DNA of 7,640 bases from an uncultured Methylophaga sp. (GCA_946885755.1 CAMPHB010000055.1:1-7640); one strand, 5' to 3'. Shown: positions 1-6,697, counted from the stretch's first letter. Translations and numbers: made by a program. The notes: a model not told the origin generated them from the letters alone.

Positions 1-216
1 CGCGGTTTGCAGGATAATATTCACCATTTATGGCTGCATAACGGTAAACAAATTGACCTTATTACCCTGCAGATCCAAGGCGGACGGGAACAGGGTTACC
101 GGGCTTTCAGTTATAAAAATAATTTCCCTGAAAAACCGGTCGGCAACTGGCAGGTCCGGGTGGTCACCGACTCCGGCCAGTTGGTTGGCCTGACCCGTTT
201 TACGGTAACCGATTAG
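1..216 (+). CDS. DUF2914 domain protein, 3' end only
   Basis: The frame is open at the left edge and ends with TAG at 214-216, giving 71 residues of the C-terminus. Visible motifs are HLWLHNGKQIDLITL, then GGREQGYRAFS, then GNWQVRVVTDSGQLVG followed by RFTV. This order (H-W-x-H-N-G, then GGREQGxR, then a W-x-V-x-V-x-T-x-S-GQ strand) is the C-terminal signature of the DUF2914 family, a small beta-rich domain of unknown function that often follows a membrane-anchored or DNA-binding N-terminal part in Gammaproteobacteria. That N-terminal part lies outside the window, so the full architecture cannot be stated. The gene converges on the TerB-like gene: the two stop codons overlap by two bases, leaving no room for a separate terminator. 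Family assignment is fairly sure; function is unknown. Confidence 0.8.
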   Translation, partial: RGLQDNIHHLWLHNGKQIDLITLQIQGGREQGYRAFSYKNNFPEKPVGNWQVRVVTDSGQLVGLTRFTVTD

Positions 217-665
217 CTGTCGCTGACTTTCAGTTTACCGGCAATAAAATCACTGTGCGCCACATGCAATAAGCCCGCTATGCGGCGGATCACATGCTGC
301 TCAACCGCCTGAATATCATCATCGGCAGCGGCCATTTGCCAGAGTGATTCAATCAGCTGAATTTTTTCGGCCATGCTGTACTGATTATTGATTTCGCGGG
401 TAAAAGCAAAATAGTCGGTGGCTGATGCATGCGCATGCATGGCCTCTTCAAATAAGCTTGCTGCCGCAGCGTCGGAGAGTTGAAACTGTTTTTTTAACAG
501 TCTTTGCAGAACATTGATTTCCATTGCATCTTCTGCATGGTCAGCCGCCATGACTTCAACCATTAACGCCGCGACGGCAAGCTTTGGCTGGTTTTTGACC
601 GCACCCGCCAGATCCGCGTCATTATCAGATTGTGGATTGAGCAAAGCTTTAATGGCATTGAGCAT
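213..665 (-). CDS. TerB-like (tellurite resistance TerB / DjlA N-domain family) protein
   Basis: This 150-residue protein is almost all helical and shows the two-half layout of TerB-like domains. The first half carries AALMVEVMAADHAEDAMEI (about residues 32-50) and the second carries MAAADDDIQAVEQHVI (about 111-126). Each has the family's acidic pattern (Asp followed some residues later by Glu), here D42/E50 and D115-D117/E122, which in TerB-like proteins can bind metal. There is no signal peptide or membrane segment, so it should be cytosolic. The start at 663-665 has a modest GAGAG seven bases upstream. It follows the GNAT/C39 gene on the same strand after 51 bases without an evident terminator, so it is probably the last gene of that operon. 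A role in tellurite resistance should not be assumed: single TerB-like proteins are widespread and mostly uncharacterised. The family is likely; the function is unknown. Confidence 0.75.
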   Translation of the reverse strand: MLNAIKALLNPQSDNDADLAGAVKNQPKLAVAALMVEVMAADHAEDAMEINVLQRLLKKQFQLSDAAAASLFEEAMHAHASATDYFAFTREINNQYSMAEKIQLIESLWQMAAADDDIQAVEQHVIRRIAGLLHVAHSDFIAGKLKVSDS

Positions 666-716
666 AAATGGACTCTCACTATAAAACGGCTCTGACCGGC
701 TAACGGCTTGCTGAGT

Positions 717-1799
717 TCAGCGATTGAGAATAACTGCCGCCTGATACCGCGCTTTACCGTAGCCCAATAAGCGGTTGAACTCTTTATGCGTCACCGGAAT
801 ATACAGACTGTCAGTCAGCGTTTTGTCATCATCCCAATCGATATCGGGATCATGAAAATAGACAAAAGTATCGGAAATCGACACCAATAACACCCAGTGC
901 GGTGATTTGTTCTGATTCAGCCGGTAAGAGCTTATCAGCACGACAACCAGCGCCCCGGCATCAAGATGACCACGCAGCAGATTAACATCCAGCGATTGCA
1001 ATTGCTGATGGATATCAGACTGACTGATCTGCCGGACAAAATCCTCATGCACACACTGCATCACCTGCTTTTTTTCATCACTGCGCACGCCGTTAACAAA
1101 CGGCACTTCATTGCTATTGGTAATCAGTGTGGTCTTAAAACCCCGTCGCCATGCCGCTAAAGCCAAACCATGGCCGCTACAGCCGCCATGGCCGGAAGTC
1201 ATAAAAATGGTGGTCGCTTCACGCCAGATCTGTAATTCACTGATCCGCTCCAGCGGCGGCATATCCGGTTTCAGGGTTTTCATGGCCATCATCAGACTGG
1301 CCGGACCGCAGGTGAAATCGGTGCTTTGAGAATAGTGCAAGACCTGATTTTGCAGCGTATCCGGCTCTGGTTGCAGCACTTTCATCATGCGCATGGCGTC
1401 GGTGTGATCTTCGTAAAAGTCACTGACCACATCAAACTTTTTATAACCGAGATTTTCGTACAGCCGGATAAAACTGCGCCCTGCCGCCAGCGCCGCTTTT
1501 TCGGCTGCCGTCATCAGTGCGTTGGCAATACCCTGTTTGCGCTTACCGGGATCAACGGCCAGTGAATAAATCCGACCCAGCGACGTACCGCGTGAATAAA
1601 GCAATAACACATAACCAGCCAGCTGCTGATTTTTTTCCGCCAGCAACAATAAGGCGTTGGCTTTATTGATCATCCATTTGAAACTGCGCCGTGACAGCCG
1701 GTCGGAGTCAAAGCAAATTTTTTCCAGCGCCAGCAGTGCCTCCACATCATCCAGCGTGGCCGCACGAATTTGCAGATCAGTTGCCTCAGTTACTGCCAT
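717..1799 (-). CDS. GNAT acetyltransferase domain fused to C39-like cysteine peptidase domain
   Basis: The protein has 360 residues from ATG 1797-1799. Residues about 9-140 form a GNAT domain: IRAATLDDVEALLALE, then SLAVDPGKRKQGIANAL (motif A, acetyl-CoA pyrophosphate loop, residues 79-95), then LYENLGY (113-119). Residues about 152-360 form a papain-like domain of peptidase C39 type: DFTCGPAS with the likely nucleophile C164, GHGGCSGHGLAL (203-214), SPHWVLL with H301, and FHDPDID with D317 completing a Cys-His-Asp triad. No signal peptide or transmembrane segment is seen, so it is not part of a bacteriocin exporter. The GNAT part lacks the usual strand and Asn-containing loop between 'IRL' and 'YENLGY', about 12 residues short of the normal pattern (see findings). 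The gene overlaps the end of the M14 gene by 14 bases, which argues for translational coupling. A GTG at 1809-1811 with GGAAGG five bases upstream is an alternative start, adding four residues. The fusion type is familiar next to RimK-like genes in Gammaproteobacteria; its substrate is unknown. Confidence 0.85.
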   Translation of the reverse strand: MAVTEATDLQIRAATLDDVEALLALEKICFDSDRLSRRSFKWMINKANALLLLAEKNQQLAGYVLLLYSRGTSLGRIYSLAVDPGKRKQGIANALMTAAEKAALAAGRSFIRLYENLGYKKFDVVSDFYEDHTDAMRMMKVLQPEPDTLQNQVLHYSQSTDFTCGPASLMMAMKTLKPDMPPLERISELQIWREATTIFMTSGHGGCSGHGLALAAWRRGFKTTLITNSNEVPFVNGVRSDEKKQVMQCVHEDFVRQISQSDIHQQLQSLDVNLLRGHLDAGALVVVLISSYRLNQNKSPHWVLLVSISDTFVYFHDPDIDWDDDKTLTDSLYIPVTHKEFNRLLGYGKARYQAAVILNR

Positions 1800-2853
1800 T
1801 GCTCTGGCCACTGAGCCCTTCCAATGCCATTTCAATAACCTGTCGGCCACGGAATAACACCAGCTCCCGCCATTGGGTCTCAGCCGGGCAGAAAAAATCC
1901 TGCATGGCGTGTTTGATATCCAGCGTTTGCTGTTCCGACCAGTCGATTTTGCCGGACTGCTGCAACTGATGATCGGCATATAAAACCCGCAACATTTCGC
2001 TGTTGCCAAAGCTGCCAAATTCCAGTGTCAGAAAACAGACATGCTCACCCTGTGCGTGCCAGAAATAGTCATGCAGGCCGTGTTTAACACCGGAACTGGA
2101 GGTACCCAGCGCCGGTTCAGTCACCGTGGCGCCGAATAAATCCAACGCCGTTTTGGTGGCTTTGCTGTTGTGCGGATGATCGCAAATCAACTCACCATAA
2201 CCATACGGGCCAAGGCCGCTGTGAATATCAATGACGACGATTTGCTCGCGTTTTTCCGGTTTGATTTGCGTGGCCAATTGTTCAATGACTTCGCGTGACC
2301 AGCTGGCTTTGTCGCCACCATAATACAGCGCGTCTTTTTGCTGGTACTGACCCTGACTGAGCGTATCAAACAGCTCACGATGGCTACCGATTTTATCGGC
2401 ACTGGCTTTGCTAAGATCCTGCCAGATTTTTAATGTTTCGCTAGAATCCGGTAATTTACCGGCAAAATCGACGAAGTTACGGTTAATATCCACGCCGTCG
2501 TTATCATTGCGGCTGGCCCAGGCAAATCCCCAGGGATTCAGCGCATGCACCATTACCACACAAATATCCGGCGGCAAACGCCGGTGGCGGCTGACAAAAT
2601 CTGATTGAATGGCTGAGCCAACACCGCCCTCCACACCATGTAAACCCGACACTAGAATCAGCATATTTTTGGCTTTGGGGTTACCCGCCCAGGCAATATC
2701 ACAGAACAGCTTTTCGTTTTTCGGCCCTTTCAGCGGGTGGGCGATATTATTGAAACGTTCCACAATCGAGCTGGTCTCAACCGACGATACAAACTTATCG
2801 CGTGCCCCGGCATAGCGTTGTGAAAACACGCTCAAAACGGCTTCTGCATACAT
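1786..2853 (-). CDS. M14-like zinc carboxypeptidase, DUF2817 family
   Basis: This 355-residue protein has the M14/DUF2817 pattern. SGLHGVEGGVGSA carries the zinc ligands H72 and E75. NPWGFAWASRNDNDGVDINRN (residues 106-126) carries the Asn-Arg substrate-carboxylate motif. DIHSGLGPYG carries the third zinc ligand H211, and FLTLEFGS carries the likely catalytic E278. All the expected metal and catalytic residues are present, so it should be an active hydrolase of a C-terminal amino acid or an N-acyl amino acid (M14 relatives include succinylglutamate desuccinylase-type enzymes). There is no signal peptide, so it is cytosolic. The start is supported by AGGAG ten bases upstream (2864-2868). It is the first gene of the leftward operon: its TGA (1786-1788) lies inside the GNAT/C39 gene, and it diverges from the ATP-grasp gene. 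The most economical role is trimming the product or substrate of that ligase; this is inferred from context only. Confidence 0.85.
   Translation of the reverse strand: MYAEAVLSVFSQRYAGARDKFVSSVETSSIVERFNNIAHPLKGPKNEKLFCDIAWAGNPKAKNMLILVSGLHGVEGGVGSAIQSDFVSRHRRLPPDICVVMVHALNPWGFAWASRNDNDGVDINRNFVDFAGKLPDSSETLKIWQDLSKASADKIGSHRELFDTLSQGQYQQKDALYYGGDKASWSREVIEQLATQIKPEKREQIVVIDIHSGLGPYGYGELICDHPHNSKATKTALDLFGATVTEPALGTSSSGVKHGLHDYFWHAQGEHVCFLTLEFGSFGNSEMLRVLYADHQLQQSGKIDWSEQQTLDIKHAMQDFFCPAETQWRELVLFRGRQVIEMALEGLSGQSNGSN
1817..1822 (-). promoter_or_regulatory. Ribosome binding site candidate favouring a GTG start for the GNAT/C39 gene
   Basis: On the minus strand GGAAGG lies five bases before GTG (1809-1811) but 17 bases before ATG (1797-1799). 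The ATG has only a weak AGAG close by. The ribosome site therefore favours the GTG, whereas the length of the GNAT N-terminus fits either start. The site lies within the 3' end of the M14 coding sequence, as expected for translationally coupled genes. Confidence 0.45.
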
Positions 2854-2863
2854 GGCGTCAACG

Positions 2864-2868
2864 CTCCT
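2864..2868 (-). promoter_or_regulatory. Ribosome binding site of the M14-like gene
   Basis: AGGAG on the minus strand, with ten bases before ATG 2851-2853. It supports the assigned start; no competing start with a comparable site is seen. Confidence 0.6.
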
Positions 2869-2887
2869 GTTTCAAAAAATTTGGCGA

Positions 2888-2916
2888 AGAATAGGTGTTT
2901 TTACCGATTTTGACCA
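2888..2916 (-). promoter_or_regulatory. Sigma-70 type promoter for the leftward M14 operon
   Basis: On the minus strand TGGTCA (2916-2911, four of six to TTGACA) and TATTCT (2893-2888, four of six to TATAAT) are separated by exactly 17 bases. Transcription would start near 2880, about 27 bases before the M14 start codon. The -35 overlaps the -35 of the best rightward candidate, so the two promoters cannot easily be occupied at once. The assignment is by pattern only. Confidence 0.4.
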
Positions 2917-2939
2917 GTAAACCGGCACGGTGGCAAAAT
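2910..2939 (+). promoter_or_regulatory. Candidate sigma-70 promoter for the ATP-grasp gene
   Basis: TTGACC (2910-2915, five of six) is followed after 18 bases by CAAAAT (2934-2939, four of six). A second possible -10, TATGAT (2969-2974, five of six), lies nearer the gene but has no good -35. Either would leave an untranslated leader of about 40-75 bases. The -35 overlaps that of the leftward promoter. Moderate to low confidence. Confidence 0.35.
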
Positions 2940-3000
2940 TTTTTAGCACAACCATGACACAATCACTTTATGATGCACAAATAGACCCGTGCCAAGGCTA

Positions 3001-3005
3001 AGGAG
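3001..3005 (+). promoter_or_regulatory. Distant ribosome binding site of the ATP-grasp gene
   Basis: AGGAG stands 15 bases before ATG 3021, longer than the usual 5-10. No in-frame ATG, GTG or TTG lies between them. The protein begins MSNHLIIVE, like its relatives, so the start is right and the spacing is unusual; initiation may be inefficient. Confidence 0.45.
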
Positions 3006-3020
3006 ACGCCACCCGAATCT

Positions 3021-4505
3021 ATGAGTAACCATCTGATAATAGTAGAGAATATCGCTGACTGGGCGCCCTATTTTCCCAGCGCACAAGTCATCGCGGTAGA
3101 TGATTACCTGCAAACCTCTACGCAAACACCTTCCGGTCGTGCGCAAATTATTAACCTCTGTCACAGCCTTGATTATTTAAGTCCCGGCTATTATTGCTCC
3201 ATGGTTGCTGAAGCCCGCGATCACCGGGTGATCCCCAGCCTGCGCACCATTAATGATTTATCGCGCAAAAGTTTGTATGCCTTTGATCTCAGCGATTTAA
3301 CCGAAAAGCTCGACAAAGTCATCACGGCCAGCAGTAAACAGTCAGAAGAAAACTTCCGCCTTAAGGTGTTTTTCGGCCAATGTGAATTCAAAGCTCTGCA
3401 AAAACTGGCACGGCAGATTTACGAACAATATCCCTGCCCGATTATTGAAATTGACTTTACCAACAAGGGCCACTGGCTGATCAGCCAGATCCGTGCTGGT
3501 GCGCTGGATCAACTAAGCGAAACTGAGCAGGATTTATTTGCCAATGCACTGGATGCTTTTAGTCATAAGTTGTGGCGAAAGCCCTCAAAACGCCGTCAAT
3601 ATCGCTACGATATGGCGATTTTGCATAATCCCGATGAGAAAATGCCGCCCAGTGATATGACCGCGTTGCGGCGTTTTATCGGCAGTGGTAAACGGTTGGG
3701 TATTGATGTCGAGTTGATAACACCGCGTGATTACATTCGCCTTGCTGAATATGATGCGCTGTTTATCCGCGAAACCACGGCGATTCACAACCACACCTAT
3801 AAATTTGCCCGACGCGCCGAAAGTGAGGGGCTGGTGGTGGTGGATGATCCGACGTCGATCATTCGCTGCACCAATAAAATTTACTTGAAAGAACTGCTGG
3901 AAAAACATCAGCTGCCGATGCCGGAATCACATCTTTTATATCGTAATGACAAAACCGGTTTGCATCAGCTCTGTGAAACCGCCAGCTTCCCATTGGTGAT
4001 GAAAATCCCTGACGGTGCGTTTTCCAAAGGCGTTATCAAGGTTAATAATGCCGATGAACTGCGTATAAATGCCGCTGAGTTTTTCCAGCAATCGGCGATT
4101 ATTCTGTTACAGGAATTTATGTTTACCGACTACGACTGGCGCATTGGTGTGTTTAATAATAAACCGCTATATGCCTGCCAGTACTTTATGAGTAAAGGCC
4201 ATTGGCAGATTTATAATCACAACACCAAAAAAGGCACGGCTTCCGGCAAGTCTGCCGCGGTGCCGATTTCAGAAGTGCCGGAAAAAGTGCTGAAAATCGC
4301 CACCAAAGCCGCCAAACTGGTCGGTGATGGCCTGTATGGTATTGATATCAAACAAAGCGGTTCGCGCGTCGTACTCATCGAAGTCAACGACAACCCGAGC
4401 ATCGACAGCGGTGTTGAAGATGCTTATCTCGGCCCGGCGTTATATGACGATATCATGCGCGAATTTCTACGCCGCTTGGAAGTGCGCAAAGCCCATCGAC
4501 AGTAG
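3021..4505 (+). CDS. RimK-like ATP-grasp ligase with RLAN-type N-terminal domain
   Basis: This 494-residue protein has two parts. Residues about 1-190 match the RimK-like ATP-grasp N-terminal (RLAN) type: DWAPYFPSAQVI, INLCHSLDYLSPGYYCSMVA and the run around HRVIPSLRTINDLSR. Residues about 195-490 form a RimK-like ATP-grasp module: LVMKIPDGAFSKGVIKV with ATP-binding K328 and the Ser-Lys-Gly loop at 335-337, LQEFM with E365, DWRIGVF with R374, GIDIKQ with D442, and LIEVNDNPSID with the Mg-binding pair E454 and N456. All the usual catalytic residues are present. Such enzymes activate a carboxylate as an acyl phosphate and join it to an amine, giving a peptide or amide bond; E. coli RimK adds glutamates to ribosomal protein S6. 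At 494 residues this protein is much longer than RimK (about 300) because of the N-terminal domain, so it should not be called rimK. It diverges from the M14-GNAT/C39-TerB operon, and its substrate is unknown. It ends with TAG at 4503-4505, before the REP-like element. Confidence 0.9.
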   Translation: MSNHLIIVENIADWAPYFPSAQVIAVDDYLQTSTQTPSGRAQIINLCHSLDYLSPGYYCSMVAEARDHRVIPSLRTINDLSRKSLYAFDLSDLTEKLDKVITASSKQSEENFRLKVFFGQCEFKALQKLARQIYEQYPCPIIEIDFTNKGHWLISQIRAGALDQLSETEQDLFANALDAFSHKLWRKPSKRRQYRYDMAILHNPDEKMPPSDMTALRRFIGSGKRLGIDVELITPRDYIRLAEYDALFIRETTAIHNHTYKFARRAESEGLVVVDDPTSIIRCTNKIYLKELLEKHQLPMPESHLLYRNDKTGLHQLCETASFPLVMKIPDGAFSKGVIKVNNADELRINAAEFFQQSAIILLQEFMFTDYDWRIGVFNNKPLYACQYFMSKGHWQIYNHNTKKGTASGKSAAVPISEVPEKVLKIATKAAKLVGDGLYGIDIKQSGSRVVLIEVNDNPSIDSGVEDAYLGPALYDDIMREFLRRLEVRKAHRQ

Positions 4506-4508
4506 CTT

Positions 4509-4586
4509 CACCCTCAGCCTAGCCCTCTCCCAGAGGGAGAGGAAATAAAACTCCTTCCCCTGTTGGGGGAAGGTCGGGATGGGAGC
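4509..4586. repeat. REP-like element with two G+C-rich hairpins
   Basis: Two perfect eight-base-pair hairpins stand side by side: CCTCTCCC-aga-GGGAGAGG (4524-4542) and CCTTCCCC-tgttg-GGGGAAGG (4553-4573). The flanks, CACCCTCAGCC on the left and GGTCGGGATGGG on the right, are roughly complementary, so the whole block is an imperfect palindrome. CCCTCTCCC/GGGAGAGG palindromes of this kind are common dispersed intergenic repeats in proteobacterial genomes. Only one copy is in this window, so its repeat nature is inferred. It fills almost all of the gap between two convergent genes, the typical location for such elements. Confidence 0.65.
4543..4573 (-). terminator. Intrinsic terminator of the TonB-dependent receptor gene
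   Basis: Read leftward, the stem CCTTCCCC/GGGGAAGG (4573-4553) is followed after two bases by TTTTATTT (4550-4543). It lies about 30 bases past the receptor stop codon, the layout of a Rho-independent terminator. In the rightward direction neither hairpin is followed by a T run, so termination of the ATP-grasp transcript here is less certain. Confidence 0.6.
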
Positions 4587-4604
4587 CGTTAAACCGGCAA
4601 TTAA

Positions 4605-6659
4605 TCAGAACGAGTAACTGGCACCCACGTGCAAATAACGTTTTTCACCGACAAAGTAACGGTAATCCGGAATGTTGGCGTTGTAATCAGCGCGTTCTGC
4701 ATATTCTGTGTTGAACAAATTCTGCACCCGGCCATAAACCGTCAGTTTGCTGTTTACGTCATGTTTCAGGTACAAGTTGAACACATCATGGCCTTCGTAT
4801 TTGAAGGTGTTGGCGTCATTCAGGTAGTACTCGCTCATGTGAACCCATTCCAGTTCAGCACGGGTTTGTTGTGTTGCATTCCAGCCTAAGCGGATATTGC
4901 CCATCCGTCTCGGGGCTGTAACCAGATAACTGCCGTCTTCAATTGACGCATTGGCTTTATCAAAGTCGTATTCATGCTTGGCAAAACTGGCACTGGCGGC
5001 AATATCAAACTGCTCGTTAAACGGATAAAACATGCCAATTTCCAGACCTGTATGCTCTGTTTTGCCATCCGGCACATTTTGATCGCTGCTGTCTGTAAAG
5101 AAATAATCCCGTTTCTTCATATGATAAGCAGTCACCTCATACTGCAGCCCTTCACCCAGTTTCCGCATACCAATTTCGATACTGTCAATTTGTTCAGAGT
5201 CTGCGGTACCACCGGTCAATGTCGGCTGGATTTGTGCACGATACAGATCGGTGGTCTGCGGTGCCCGGTTACCACGCGCATAGTTGATAAAGGCACTGGT
5301 GTCTTCAGTAAGCGCCTGCACTAACCCGAGCTTCGGACTCAGGTTGCTGAAGGTATCTTCATCACTGTCAGGGCGCAGATAACGATCACTTCCTGCGAGT
5401 GTGCGCGAACCAGTGTTGTTGGTGTAATCGTACTTGGTGTATTCATAACGGACGCCAGCAGTCAGGCGGGTTTTTTCCAGAATTTGCCACTCGGTATGGG
5501 CATAAGGCGCGATCACCGTGGCATCTACATCGTAGTCATAATGTACACCGGGAATGAAAGGCCCCGTAAATGGCGCTGGATTAAACTGCACTTCCGACAA
5601 ACTACCTTCGGTATATTCGAAGTCGGTACCCAGAATAATTTTATGGCCGCCGGCTAGTTCTTTGGTGTAGGCGCTTAATAAACCCACACTGCTATGTTTG
5701 TTTTTCTCGACTGGTTGACCCGGCAGGAAATGCATCAGAAATTCCATTTCGGTATGCCGTAAATAAGGTGTTAAACGGAATGTTGAACTATCATCCAACT
5801 GCCGTTCCCACTCTGTCGACAGCCGGGTTGCTTTGGCATCACGATACGCTTCCGGATTCGGGTTGGTACGCGACAGACTTTCATCTTCGTAGGCTTTGAA
5901 ACCGACAATATAACCGGCCGTTTCCTGATTCAGATTGGTATGGCTGAACAAGGTCTTAAAACTATCTCGGTCGCCATAATAATCGTGGCGAAAGCTGACC
6001 TTTTGCTGGTCATAACCGGACTCACTGACATACCCACCATCCGTGCTGCCGTTAACACTCAGCCGGTACCCATGACGGCCTTCGGTATCACTGATGGTGC
6101 CTTTGAGTTTGTAGAGATCATGCGGACCAATACTGAAATCGATTTCCCGTTGCAAATCGAGTGACGGCGCGCGGCTTAACACGTTAATCAAACCATGCAC
6201 GGCATTGGAGCCGTATAAGGCACTGCCCGGACCACGTACCACTTCAATACCACCGGCCTGCTCATAGTTCACTTCAAACAAGCCGTTTACATTGGCAAAG
6301 CCCGCAGCACGCAGCGGAATACCATCTTCTAAGTAAAGAAACGAACCAGCGCCGGCACCACCGGTTAAAACAGGTGAACGAATTGAGGTTAAATGTTCCT
6401 GCCCATTACCACGCTGTACATTTACCCCGGGAACGCGATTAACAATTTGGTTAATATGATCAGGACGCACCAGATCAATTTCTTCTTCGGAAACCCGGCC
6501 GGTATTGCCCGCCAGATCCAGCAGTGGCGACTCACTGCGGGTGCCGGTGACCACCAGTTCTTCAAGGGCGGCGGCGTCTTCTTCCTGCGCCATGACGGAA
6601 TGCGGCAAACTGATGGTTGCGAGGGCAATCCATAATGGCAAATTCTTTTTGGTAAACAT
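4605..6659 (-). CDS. TonB-dependent outer membrane receptor, substrate unknown
   Basis: The protein has 684 residues from ATG 6657-6659. A signal peptide (MFTKKNLPLWIALATISLPH, cleavage likely after SVMA at residue 24) is followed by a TonB box, EELVVTG (33-39). The plug domain runs from about 49 to 165, with IVNRVPGVNVQRG, LEDGIPLRAAGF and EVVRGPGSALYGSNAVHG. The rest is a 22-strand-type beta barrel whose end shows VYGRVQNLFNTEYAERADY and a terminal LHVGASYSF with the aromatic last residue used in outer membrane insertion. It imports a scarce ligand through the outer membrane with energy from TonB-ExbBD. The residue pattern does not tell iron complex, heme, vitamin or peptide ligands apart. 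The chosen start has AGGAA ten bases upstream. An in-frame ATG at 6705-6707 would add 16 residues, but it touches the -10 promoter and lacks a ribosome site. The gene converges on the ATP-grasp gene and diverges from the co-chaperone gene. Confidence 0.92.
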   Translation of the reverse strand: MFTKKNLPLWIALATISLPHSVMAQEEDAAALEELVVTGTRSESPLLDLAGNTGRVSEEEIDLVRPDHINQIVNRVPGVNVQRGNGQEHLTSIRSPVLTGGAGAGSFLYLEDGIPLRAAGFANVNGLFEVNYEQAGGIEVVRGPGSALYGSNAVHGLINVLSRAPSLDLQREIDFSIGPHDLYKLKGTISDTEGRHGYRLSVNGSTDGGYVSESGYDQQKVSFRHDYYGDRDSFKTLFSHTNLNQETAGYIVGFKAYEDESLSRTNPNPEAYRDAKATRLSTEWERQLDDSSTFRLTPYLRHTEMEFLMHFLPGQPVEKNKHSSVGLLSAYTKELAGGHKIILGTDFEYTEGSLSEVQFNPAPFTGPFIPGVHYDYDVDATVIAPYAHTEWQILEKTRLTAGVRYEYTKYDYTNNTGSRTLAGSDRYLRPDSDEDTFSNLSPKLGLVQALTEDTSAFINYARGNRAPQTTDLYRAQIQPTLTGGTADSEQIDSIEIGMRKLGEGLQYEVTAYHMKKRDYFFTDSSDQNVPDGKTEHTGLEIGMFYPFNEQFDIAASASFAKHEYDFDKANASIEDGSYLVTAPRRMGNIRLGWNATQQTRAELEWVHMSEYYLNDANTFKYEGHDVFNLYLKHDVNSKLTVYGRVQNLFNTEYAERADYNANIPDYRYFVGEKRYLHVGASYSF

Positions 6660-6669
6660 CGTGAACAAG

Positions 6670-6674
6670 TTCCT
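6670..6674 (-). promoter_or_regulatory. Ribosome binding site that decides the receptor start
   Basis: AGGAA on the minus strand, ten bases before ATG 6657-6659. It favours this start over the upstream in-frame ATG at 6705-6707, which has no such site and lies against the -10 element. The shorter start also gives a clean signal peptide from its first residue. Confidence 0.6.
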
Positions 6675-6697
6675 GACAATTCGAGAAAATACGGTAA

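Noticed and set aside
1800..2018. Longer 433-residue reading of the GNAT/C39 gene starting at 2018
   Set aside because: The extra 73 residues overlap the M14 gene in another frame and show no domain character. GNAT homology begins just after ATG 1799, and the ribosome site lies near 1817-1822.
2976..2995. TTGGCACG on the minus strand as a sigma-54 -24 element
   Set aside because: The -12 GC dinucleotide is not at the required ten-base distance from GG (the nearest GC is 15 bases away), so it is probably chance.
2943..3164. 73-residue minus-strand reading frame at the start of the ATP-grasp gene
   Set aside because: It lies mostly opposite a strongly supported gene, crosses its promoter region and shows no recognisable protein features.
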